A stretch of 64,000 bases of DNA from Caulobacteraceae bacterium (lineage in GTDB: Bacteria; Pseudomonadota; Alphaproteobacteria; Caulobacterales; Caulobacteraceae): positions 62,001-126,000 of the forward strand of contig CANJLQ010000005.1 in the NCBI GenBank assembly GCA_947475735.1, given 5' to 3'. The position numbers were made by a program, and so were the translations under genes. The first letter of the stretch is position 1; every line of letters begins with the position of its first letter. Shown piece after piece: positions 42,973 through 52,200 of the stretch. The notes beneath the pieces were generated by a model. It saw only the letters and a list, made by a program, of their open reading frames with translations, did no database searches and had not been told where the DNA came from.

Positions 42973-45900
42973 ATGAATATCTCGCGCTTCTTCATCGACC
43001 GGCCGATCTTCGCGGCCGTCCTGTCGGTGTTCATCACCCTGGTCGGGGTGTTCGCCTATCCGCTGCTGCCCCTGTCGCAGTATCCGGAGATCGCGCCGCC
43101 GACGATCACCATCAACACCGCCTATCCCGGGGCCTCGGCCGAGACCCTGGCCGAGACCGTCGCCGCCCCCATCGAGCAGGAGGTGAACGGCGTCGAGAAC
43201 ATGCTGTACCTGACCTCCTCGTCCACCTCGGACGGGGCGGTGGCCATCACCGTGACCTTCCAGCCCGGCACGGACCTGGATCAGGCCCAGGTGCTGGTCC
43301 AGAACCGGGTGGCCCTGGCCGAGCCGCGCCTGCCCGAGCAGGTCCGCCAGGTCGGCGTGGTGGTGAACAAGCAGACCACCAGCTTCCTGATGGTCATCGG
43401 CCTGACCTCGCCCGGCGGGGTCCTGTCCAACGACTATGTCGGCAACTACGCCAACGCCAGTATCCGCGACCGCCTGCTGCGACTGGAGGGCGTGGGCGCG
43501 GTCCAGGTGTTCGGCGGCGGCAACTATTCGATGCGGATCTGGATCGATCCGACCAAGGCCGCCGCGCGCGGTCTGAACGCCACCGACATCACCCAGGCCC
43601 TGCAAGCCCAGAACGTCCAGGCCGCAGCCGGTTCGATCGGCCAGCCGCCCTTCGCCACCAACGCCGCCGCCTTCCAGCAACCGATCCAGGTCCAGGGCCG
43701 CCTGTCGGACCCCGAGCAGTTCGCCGACATCGTGATCAGGACCGACCCGGCGACCGGTGCCGTCACCCGCATCCGCGACGTCGCCCGTGTCGAGCTGGGG
43801 GCTCAGGACTACGGCATCCGGGGCTTCTTCGACGGCGAGCGCGGGGTCGGCATGGCCATCCTGCAGCAGCCGGGCTCCAACGCGCTCGGCACCGCCGACC
43901 GGGTTCTGGCCGAGGTCGAGGCGATCCGCGCCGAGATGCCCCAGGGCATGGAGATCGGCGTCCCCTACAACCCGACGGAGTTCGTGGCCGAGTCGGTCCA
44001 TCACCTGGAACAGACGCTGATCGAGGCGGTCGTGCTGGTGGTGCTGGTCGTGCTGATCTTCCTCCAGACCTGGCGCGCGGCGATCATTCCGGTCGTGGCC
44101 ATCCCGGTCGCCCTGGTCGGCACCTTCGCCGTGCAGCTGGCGCTCGGCTATTCACTCAATACCCTGTCGCTGTTCGGCCTGGTGCTGGCGGTCGGCATCG
44201 TCGTCGATGACGCCATCGTCGTGGTCGAGAACGTCGAACGCTATCTGCGCCAGGGGCTCAGTCCCAAGGAGGCCGCCTACAAGTCCATGCAGGAGGTGTC
44301 GGGCGCCCTGATCGCCATCGGCCTGGTCCTGGTCGCCGTGTTCGTGCCGACCATGTTCGTGCCGGGCATTCCGGGCATCTTCTATCGCCAGTTCGCGGTG
44401 ACCATCGCGGCGGCCTCGGTGATCTCGCTGTTCGTGTCCCTGACCCTGTCTCCGGCCATGGCGGCGGTGCTGCTGCGCGCGCACAAGGAGCATGACGACA
44501 CCGCTCCGCGTCGCGGCGGCTGGCGCGAGATCCCCTACTGGGGCGGCTGGGCGGCCCGCAAGTTCAACACGGGCTTCGACTGGCTGTCGCACAAATACGG
44601 CCGGTTCACGTCGCGCGCCGTGCGCCTGATCGCCATCGTCCTGTTCGTCTATGCCGGTCTGCTGGGGCTGACCGCCTGGCGTCTGATCGACACCCCGTCG
44701 GGCTTCATTCCCGAGCAGGACCAGGGCTATCTGATCGGCGTGATCCAGCTGCCCGCCGGCGCGGCGCTGGACCGCACCGAGGCCGTCATGAAGCAGGCGG
44801 CCGACATCATGACCGCCACCGAAGGCGTGGACGGCACCGTGGCCTTCGCCGGACTGGACGGTTCCAGCTTCTCGTTCGGATCGAACGCCGCGACCATCTT
44901 CGTGCGGCTGAACGACTTCGACGATCGCACGACGCGCGAGACGGCGGCGGCCTCCCTGGCCGGAGCCATCACGGGGGCGATGCAGGGCATCCAGGGCGCC
45001 AACATCTTCGTCATCGCCCCGCCGGCGGTCCAGGGTCTGGGCAACGGCAACGGCTTCAAGATGATGATCCAGGACCGCGACGCTGCCGGATACGGCGCGC
45101 TGGAGGGGGCCACCTTCGCCATGATGGGGGCGGCGGCCCAGACGCCGCAGGATGTCCAGCAGGTCTTCTCGCTCTACAACACCGGCTCGCCGCGCGTGAC
45201 CGCCGACGTCGACCGCGACCGGGCCCTGATGATGGGAGTCCAGCCGAACGACGTGTTCACGACGCTGGGGATCTATCTGGGCTCGTCCTACGTCAATGAC
45301 TTCAACCTGCTCGGCCGGACCTTCCGGGTCACCGCCCAGGCCGAGCCGGCCTATCGCGACGACCTGGCCGACATCGCCAATCTGAAGGTCCGATCGGCCT
45401 CGGGCGCGATGGTGCCCATCGGATCGCTCGCGACGCTGAAAGAGGAATCCGGCCCCGCCCGCGTGGTGCGCTACAACCTGTTCACGGCGTCCGAGCTTCA
45501 GGGCGCGGCGGCACCGGGCGTGTCGTCCGGCCAGGCGCTGGCGCATATGGAGCAGATGGCCGAGCAGACCCTGCCGCCGGGCTTCGACTATGAGTGGACC
45601 GAGCTGGCCCTGCAGGAAAAGGCGGCGGCCGGCGGCGCGGCACCGATCTTCGTTGTCGCGGTGCTGATGGTCTTCCTGGTGCTGGCGGCTCAGTACGAGG
45701 CCTTCACCCTGCCGCTCGCGGTCATCCTGATCGTGCCGCTGTGTCTTCTGGCAGCCATGCTGGGGGTCAATGCCCTCGGGTTGGACAACAACATCCTGGT
45801 TCAGGTCGGGCTGATCGTTCTGATCGCTTTGGCGGCCAAGAACGCCATCCTGATCGTGGAGTTCGCCAAACAGGCCGAAGAGGAACAGGCGTTGGACGCC

Positions 45901-46248
45901 CGCGACGCCGCCGTCGAGGCCGCTCGCATCCGCCTGCGCCCGATCCTGATGACGTCCTTCGCCTTCATCCTGGGCGTTCTGCCGCTGGTCCTGGCGACGG
46001 GGCCGGGCGCGGAGATGAGCCGGTCGCTGGGCGCGGCGGTGTTCTTCGGAATGTTGGGCGTGACCCTGTTCGGCCTGATCTTCACCCCGGTCTTTTACGT
46101 CATCGTCCGGGACCTGGCGGCCCGCCTGTCCCGGTCGGCCAAGAAGCCCCCCACGACCGGCGAGCCTCAGCGCGATCCGGCCGCTCCTCTCGCCTCCACC
46201 GGACCGGCGCCGGCGCTCAACGCGCCGCGCGCGGGAGACGCCGCATGA
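42973..46248 (+). CDS. RND multidrug efflux pump, HAE1 (AcrB-like) family
   Basis: Proton-driven inner-membrane pump of a tripartite drug exporter. 1091 residues. Starts MNISRFFIDRPIFAAVLSV as in AcrB. Further blocks: QVLVQNRVALAEPRLPEQV, GAVQVFGGGNYSMRIW, the TM4 proton-relay motif LVLAVGIVVDDAIVVVENVE, GFIPEQDQGYLIGVI after TM7 and NAILIVEFAKQ in TM10. Two large periplasmic loops and 12 TM segments are apparent. The last ~40 residues form a Pro/Ala-rich tail. The outer-membrane gene overlaps its stop by 4 nt. Confidence 0.95.
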   Translation: MNISRFFIDRPIFAAVLSVFITLVGVFAYPLLPLSQYPEIAPPTITINTAYPGASAETLAETVAAPIEQEVNGVENMLYLTSSSTSDGAVAITVTFQPGTDLDQAQVLVQNRVALAEPRLPEQVRQVGVVVNKQTTSFLMVIGLTSPGGVLSNDYVGNYANASIRDRLLRLEGVGAVQVFGGGNYSMRIWIDPTKAAARGLNATDITQALQAQNVQAAAGSIGQPPFATNAAAFQQPIQVQGRLSDPEQFADIVIRTDPATGAVTRIRDVARVELGAQDYGIRGFFDGERGVGMAILQQPGSNALGTADRVLAEVEAIRAEMPQGMEIGVPYNPTEFVAESVHHLEQTLIEAVVLVVLVVLIFLQTWRAAIIPVVAIPVALVGTFAVQLALGYSLNTLSLFGLVLAVGIVVDDAIVVVENVERYLRQGLSPKEAAYKSMQEVSGALIAIGLVLVAVFVPTMFVPGIPGIFYRQFAVTIAAASVISLFVSLTLSPAMAAVLLRAHKEHDDTAPRRGGWREIPYWGGWAARKFNTGFDWLSHKYGRFTSRAVRLIAIVLFVYAGLLGLTAWRLIDTPSGFIPEQDQGYLIGVIQLPAGAALDRTEAVMKQAADIMTATEGVDGTVAFAGLDGSSFSFGSNAATIFVRLNDFDDRTTRETAAASLAGAITGAMQGIQGANIFVIAPPAVQGLGNGNGFKMMIQDRDAAGYGALEGATFAMMGAAAQTPQDVQQVFSLYNTGSPRVTADVDRDRALMMGVQPNDVFTTLGIYLGSSYVNDFNLLGRTFRVTAQAEPAYRDDLADIANLKVRSASGAMVPIGSLATLKEESGPARVVRYNLFTASELQGAAAPGVSSGQALAHMEQMAEQTLPPGFDYEWTELALQEKAAAGGAAPIFVVAVLMVFLVLAAQYEAFTLPLAVILIVPLCLLAAMLGVNALGLDNNILVQVGLIVLIALAAKNAILIVEFAKQAEEEQALDARDAAVEAARIRLRPILMTSFAFILGVLPLVLATGPGAEMSRSLGAAVFFGMLGVTLFGLIFTPVFYVIVRDLAARLSRSAKKPPTTGEPQRDPAAPLASTGPAPALNAPRAGDAA

Positions 46249-47690
46249 TCCGCAGACTTTCCCCCCTCCTGACCGCATGCGCCGCCTCCGCCCTGTTGGC
46301 GGCCTGCGCGGTCGGGCCGAGGGCGCCCGACGCCTCTCTCCCCCCCCCCGCGTCGGGCGCCTTCGTGAGTTCTCCGCAAGGGGTCGCGACCGGCGCGGTC
46401 TCGACCGCCGCCGCGCGCGACGACTGGTGGCGGCTCTATGCCGACCCCGTGCTGGACGGCCTGATCGAACAGGCCTTCGCCCGCAACAACGAGCTGGAGG
46501 CCGCCGTCGCCAACCTCCGCGCCGTCCGCGCCAGCCTGTCCGAAGCCCGCGCCGGACGTCTGCCCAGCACCAACGCCAACGCGGCCTATAGCTATGGCCG
46601 GCAGTCGGCGAATTCGTTCAACATTCCCGGTGTGCCGTCGGGCGGGGCCGCGCTGGACGAGAACGAGACCTACGACGTCGGGCTGGACGTGTCCTACGAG
46701 GTCGATCTGTTCGGCCGCGTCGGCTCGACCATCCGCGCCGCCCGCGCCGATGCCGACGCCCAGGCCGCCGCTCTGGACGTCATCCGGGTCAGCGTCGCGG
46801 CCGAGACCGCTCGCGCCTATGCCGACGCCTGCTCGAGCAACGCCCAGATCGCCGTGGCGGAACGCACCATCGAACTCCAGGGCCAGACCGCCGACCTGAC
46901 GCGGCGTCTGCTGGAAGGCGGCGCCGGCACCGGCCTGGACACCGCCCGCGCCCAGTCGCAGCTGGCCTCGAGCCGCGCTCAGCTGCCGACCCTTCGGGCC
47001 CAGCGCGACGAGGCCCTGTTCCGCCTCGCGACCCTGACCGGCGTCACCCCCGCCGAGGCCAGCACGGCCGCCCGATCCTGCGCCCGGCCGCCCCAGCTGA
47101 CCCAGCCCATCCCGGTCGGCGACGGCGCGGCCCTGCTGGCCCGTCGGCCCGATGTGCGTCAGGCCGAGCGCGCGCTGGCCGCCGCCGCGGCGCGAGTGAA
47201 CGTGGCCACCGCGGCCCTCTACCCGACCATTACCCTGGGTGGCGGTATCGGCTCCACGGCGATGGACGCAGGCGATCTGGGAGACGACGGCTCGTTCAAC
47301 TTCTCGGTGGGGCCGCTGATCAGCTGGAACTTCCCGAACATCCTGGTCGCCCGGGCCCGGATCGAGGCGGCCGACGCCCGCACCGAGGCGGCGCTGGCCA
47401 CCTTCGATCAGACGGTGCTGCTGGCGCTTCAGGAGACAGAGACGGCCCTGACCCGCTATGCCAACGAGCTGGACCGCCGCGCCGCCCTGACCGAGGCCCG
47501 CGACCAGGCCGCCGAGGCCGCGCGCCTGGCCCGCCTGCGCTTCGACGCGGGTGCCGACAGTTTCCTGACCGTGCTGGACGCTGAGCGCACCCAGGCCCAG
47601 GCCGACGCGGCTCTGGCCCAGTCCGAGGCCCTCGTCACGACCTATCAGATCGCGGTCTTCAAGGCCCTGGCAGGCGGCTGGGCGGCCTAA
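46245..47690 (+). CDS. RND efflux outer-membrane lipoprotein, NodT/OprM family
   Basis: TolC-like exit duct of the efflux system. 481 residues from the ATG at 46245 (ATGA overlap with the pump gene). The signal peptide ends in lipobox LAAC (Cys21). DDWWRLYADPVLDGLIEQAF is a NodT-family hallmark. Two OEP repeats follow, with long helices (LEAAVANLRAVRASLSEARA; VLLALQETETALTRYANELD) and YEVDLFGRVGSTIRAAR. No other regulator is encoded in the operon. Confidence 0.94.
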   Translation: MIRRLSPLLTACAASALLAACAVGPRAPDASLPPPASGAFVSSPQGVATGAVSTAAARDDWWRLYADPVLDGLIEQAFARNNELEAAVANLRAVRASLSEARAGRLPSTNANAAYSYGRQSANSFNIPGVPSGGAALDENETYDVGLDVSYEVDLFGRVGSTIRAARADADAQAAALDVIRVSVAAETARAYADACSSNAQIAVAERTIELQGQTADLTRRLLEGGAGTGLDTARAQSQLASSRAQLPTLRAQRDEALFRLATLTGVTPAEASTAARSCARPPQLTQPIPVGDGAALLARRPDVRQAERALAAAAARVNVATAALYPTITLGGGIGSTAMDAGDLGDDGSFNFSVGPLISWNFPNILVARARIEAADARTEAALATFDQTVLLALQETETALTRYANELDRRAALTEARDQAAEAARLARLRFDAGADSFLTVLDAERTQAQADAALAQSEALVTTYQIAVFKALAGGWAA

Positions 47691-47786
47691 ACCTCCCTTA
47701 GCCGGGGGCAAATGATCGTCGGCTCGTCAGTCTGCGCACGTTTCTGCCCCGTGACAGTCGGTCCCCGCCCGGATCGGGGAAATCAT

Positions 47787-47815
47787 TTGCGCTGAGCCGA
47801 CTGTCCCGCTTTATA
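47787..47815 (+). promoter_or_regulatory. Candidate gltD promoter giving a leaderless transcript
   Basis: TTGCGC (47787-47792), a 17-nt spacer and TTTATA (47810-47815). Initiation ~7 nt later would fall at the gltD ATG (47823), which has no ribosome binding site. Leaderless mRNAs are common in Caulobacter. Inverted repeats lie immediately upstream and over the spacer. Confidence 0.4.
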
Positions 47816-47822
47816 TGTTGCC

Positions 47823-49253
47823 ATGCAGCAGAAAGGCCCCACCGGACCCACCGGGTTCGTCATCCAACCGCGCCGCCTCGCCAAGACGGAGGCGACGGTG
47901 CGCGTGCGCGATTTCGGCGAGATCATCGTCAAGCCGACGCCTGAGGCGCTGGAAACCCAGGCCGGTCGTTGCACCGACTGCGGCGTGCCCTTCTGCCAGA
48001 GTGCCTGTCCGCTCCAGAATAACATCCCCGACTGGCTGGGCCTGTCGGCCGATGACGAGCTGCGCGAGGCCTGGAGGATCGCGTCGGCCACCTCCACCAT
48101 GCCCGAGATCTGCGGCCGCATCTGTCCTCAGGACCGGCTGTGCGAAGGCTCCTGCACGCTGAACCAGTCCGGCTGGGAGGCTGTGACGATTGGTTCGGTC
48201 GAGGCCTTCATCGGCGACACGGCCTTCGACAACGGCTGGGTCGAACCGATCCGGCCGCTGCATGAGCGGGCTGAGAGCGTCGGCATCGTCGGGGCTGGTC
48301 CGGCCGGAATGGCCGCCGCAGACCGCCTGCGCGAGCAGGGCTATCAGGTCTTCGTCTATGACCGGCACGACCGGCCCGGCGGCCTGCTGACCTATGGCAT
48401 TCCCGGCTTCAAGCTGGAGAAGCGCGTGGTCCAGCGCCGTATCGACCGGCTGGTCGACGGCGGCGTGACCTTCGTCAACAACTGCGATGTCGGCACCGAC
48501 GTGACCCTGGCCGAACTGCGCGAACGGCACGACGCAGTCCTGCTGGCCATGGGCGTCTATCAGGCCCGCGCGCTCCAGGTTCCGGGGGCCGGCCCCGGTG
48601 ACACCATCCCCGCGCTCGAGTTCCTGATCCACCAGAACCACCGCGACCTGGGCGAAGCCGACGACGACACCGGGCATCACGCGCGCGGCCGCGACGTCGT
48701 CGTCATCGGCGGCGGCGACACGGCCATGGACTGCGTCCGCACCGCCATCCGTCAGGGCGCGACGTCCGTTACCTGCCTGTACCGCCGCGACCGTGAGAAC
48801 ATGCCGGGCTCGGCCCGCGAGGTCGCCAACGCCGAGGAGGAGGGCATTCGGTTCGAGTGGCTGGCCGCCCCCAAGGCCCTGATGTCTAAGGGCGAGGCCA
48901 TCAGCGCGGTCCGCGCCGCCCGCATGGCCCTGTCCGAGCCCGAGTTCGGCAAGCGCCGCGACATCGTCCCTGTGCCCGGCGGCGACTTCGATCTGAAGGC
49001 CGACATGGTGATCGAGGCGCTGGGCTTCGTGCCCGAAAAGTTCGCCGCTCACCACGACGACCTCAGCCTGACGGAATGGGACACGGTCGCTGTGGCCCGC
49101 TCGGGTTTCGCCACCAGCCTGCCGGGCGTCTTCGCCGCCGGTGACGCCGTGCGGGGCGCCTCGCTGGTGGTCTGGGCCGTGCGCGACGGCCAGGACGCGG
49201 CGGCCGAGATCGACCGTTACCTCAAGGCCCGCACCCAGGAGCAGGCCGCATGA
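47823..49253 (+). CDS. gltD: Glutamate synthase (NADPH) small subunit
   Basis: Feeds electrons from NADPH to the GltB subunit for glutamate formation. 476 residues. N-terminal 4Fe-4S ligands: CTDCGVPFCQSACPLQNNIPDW split by the usual spacing, and EICGRICPQDRLCEGSC. FAD site VGIVGAGPAGMAAADRL, NADPH site VVVIGGGDTAMDCVRTA, C-terminal GVFAAGDAVRGASLVVWAV. The gene order is gltD before gltB, with an ATGA overlap. Confidence 0.97.
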   Translation: MQQKGPTGPTGFVIQPRRLAKTEATVRVRDFGEIIVKPTPEALETQAGRCTDCGVPFCQSACPLQNNIPDWLGLSADDELREAWRIASATSTMPEICGRICPQDRLCEGSCTLNQSGWEAVTIGSVEAFIGDTAFDNGWVEPIRPLHERAESVGIVGAGPAGMAAADRLREQGYQVFVYDRHDRPGGLLTYGIPGFKLEKRVVQRRIDRLVDGGVTFVNNCDVGTDVTLAELRERHDAVLLAMGVYQARALQVPGAGPGDTIPALEFLIHQNHRDLGEADDDTGHHARGRDVVVIGGGDTAMDCVRTAIRQGATSVTCLYRRDRENMPGSAREVANAEEEGIRFEWLAAPKALMSKGEAISAVRAARMALSEPEFGKRRDIVPVPGGDFDLKADMVIEALGFVPEKFAAHHDDLSLTEWDTVAVARSGFATSLPGVFAAGDAVRGASLVVWAVRDGQDAAAEIDRYLKARTQEQAA

Positions 49254-52200
49254 CCTGGCTGACCCAATACACCACCGACCGACAGCGTCTGATCGACGCC
49301 CACGCCTACGATCCCTCGTCGGAGCGCGATGCCTGCGGCGTCGGCCTGGTCGCCGCCATCGACGGCAAGCCGCGCCGCGAGGTGGTCGAACTGGCCATCA
49401 AGTCCCTTAAGAACGTCGCCCACCGGGGCGCGGTCGATCCGGACGGCCTGTCAGGCGACGGCGCCGGCCTGATGGTCGAGGCGCCGCAGGGCTTCTTCGC
49501 CGAACAGGTGCGGATCATCGGCCAGGCCCTGAGGCCTGGTCCTATCGCCATCGGCCAGATCTTCCTGCCGCGCACCGACCTTGGGGCACAGGACCGAGCC
49601 CGCGCCATCGTCGAGACGGAAGTGCTGCGGGCCGGATTCTACATCTACGGCTGGCGCCAGACGCCGATCGACCTCAGCGTCGTCGGTTCCAAGGCCGACG
49701 CGACCCGACCCGAGATCGAGCAGATCATGCTGGCCGTGCCCGCCGATCTGGCCGGCGTCGACGACGGCGAGGCGCTGGAGCGTGAACTCTATCTGGTCCG
49801 TCGCCGCATCGAGAAGGCGATCACGGCCGAGGGCGTGCCGGGCTTCTACGTCTGTTCGCTGTCGTCGCGGTCGCTGATCTACAAGGGGATGGTTCGGGCC
49901 GAGCTGCTCGACAAGCTCTATCCCGATCTTCTGGATGCGAAGTTCGAGGCGGCCTACGCCATCTTCCATCAGCGCTATTCGACCAACACCTTCCCCGAGT
50001 GGCGGCTGGCCCAGCCGTTCCGGATGCTGGCCCACAACGGCGAGATCAACACGCTGAAGGGCAACCTCAACTGGATGAAGAGCCACGAGATCCGCATGGC
50101 CGCCACGGCCTTCGGCGACCACGGCGAGGACGTGAAGCCGGTGGTGCAAGCGGGCGGGTCGGACTCCGCCTCGCTGGACAATGTGTTCGAGGTTCTGGTC
50201 CGCGCCGGACGGCCCGCGCCGATGGCCAAGGCCCTGCTGATCCCCGAGGCCTGGGCCCGCGACGAGGGCTTGATGAAGGCCGAGCATCGGGCTCTCTACG
50301 CCTACTGCAACGCCGTGATGGAGCCCTGGGACGGCCCCGCCGCCATCTGCGCCACCGACGGCCGCTGGATCGTGGCCGGCAAGGACCGCAACGGTCTGCG
50401 CCCGCTCCGCGCCATGGAAACCCACGACGGCCTGCTGCTGGCCGGGTCCGAGGCCGGGCTGGCGGGCCTGCCCGAGAGCCGGATCAAACGGCGTCTCCCC
50501 ATCGGCCCCGGTCGCATGATCGTCGCCGACCTGAAGGCCGGGTTGGTGCTGGACGAGATCCAGTCGATCGACGCCCTGGCCGCCGACCACCCCTATACGG
50601 AGTGGCTGGAGAACATGGTCGATCTGGAGCCTCTGATCGGCCCCGGACCCGAGCCGCGCGCCGCCACCGGGGAGGCCCTGACGCGCCGCCAGATCGCGGC
50701 GGGCTTCAGCCGCGAGGACCTCGACCTTCTGCTCGATCCGCTCATCAAGGACGGCAAGGAGGCGGTCGGCTCCATGGGCGACGACGCCCCGCCTGCGGTC
50801 CTATCGGCCCTGCCGCGACCGCTGGCCCACTATTTCCGCCAGAATTTCAGCCAGGTCACCAACCCGCCCATCGACCCCTTGCGTGAAGCCGGGGCCATGA
50901 GCCTGAAGACCCGGTTCAAGAACTTGGGCAACATCCTCGCCGAGGAAGAGGCCCAGACGAACGTCTTCGTGCTGGACAGCCCGGTCCTGACCACCGGCAT
51001 GTTCGAGCGGATGCTGGACGTGGTCGGCGCGGGCACGACCGTGACCATCGACTGTTCCTATCCGCTGCCCGAAGCGAGTGATCGACCCGGCGCCGGTCTT
51101 CGCGCGGCGCTGGATCGGATCCAGGTCGAGGCCCAGGCGGCGGTCGAGGGCGGCTCGGCCCTCGTCGTCCTGACCGACGAGCGGGCGTCGGAGAGCCGGA
51201 TCAGCATTCCTATGATCCTGGCCACGGCGGCGGTGCACAAGCGGCTGACCGACACGGGCCTGCGGACCTTCGTCTCCATCGTCGTTCGCTCGGCCGAGGT
51301 GCTGGACCCGCACGGGTTCGCGGTGTTGGTCGGGGTGGGCGCGACGGCGGTGAACCCGTGGCTGGCGCAGGAGATGTTTCAGGAACGACTGGACCGCGGG
51401 GCCTATCCGGGCCTGAGCCTCCGGGACGCCTGCCTGAACTACAAGGCGGGCCTCGAAGCCGGACTGATGAAGACCTTGGCGCGGAAAGGCATCAGCGTCA
51501 TCTCCGCCTATCGCGGCGGGTGCGAGTTCGAGGTGCTGGGCCTCAGCCGCGCGGTGTCGGCCGAGTTCTTCCCAGGTGCCCCGTCGCGCATTTCCGGCAT
51601 CGGTCTGGCGGGGTTGGAGCGTGCCGCGATCCAGCGCCACGCCGCCGCCTGGACCGAGGCGACGCCGACCCCGGCCATGGGTGGCTTCTTCCGCATCCGC
51701 GCGGGCGGCGAGGCCCATGCGCATGAGGCCAGGACCATCCACCTGCTGCAGGACGCCTGCAATCGCGGCGACTACAAGCGGTTCAAGCAGTATTCGGAGG
51801 CCGTGGCCGAACAGCCCGACCTGGCCCCGCGTGACCTGCTGGACTGGAAGGAGGGCCTGACGCCCGTCCCGATCCATGAGGTCGAGAGCGTCTCCGACAT
51901 CCGCCGCCGCTTCCTGACACCGGGCATGTCGCTGGGCGCGCTCAGCCCCGAGGCCCACGGCGTGCTCAACGTCGCCATGAACCGCATCGGCGCGCGCAGT
52001 GTCTCCGGCGAGGGCGGCGAGGACCCGGAGCGCTACGCCACCCGCCCCGACGGCGACAACATGAACTCGGCGGTCAAGCAGATCGCGTCGGGCCGCTTCG
52101 GCGTCACGGCTGAATACCTGAACCAGTGCCGCGAGATCGAGATCAAGATCGCGCAAGGAGCGAAACCCGGCGAGGGCGGCCAGCTGCCCGGCTTCAAGGT

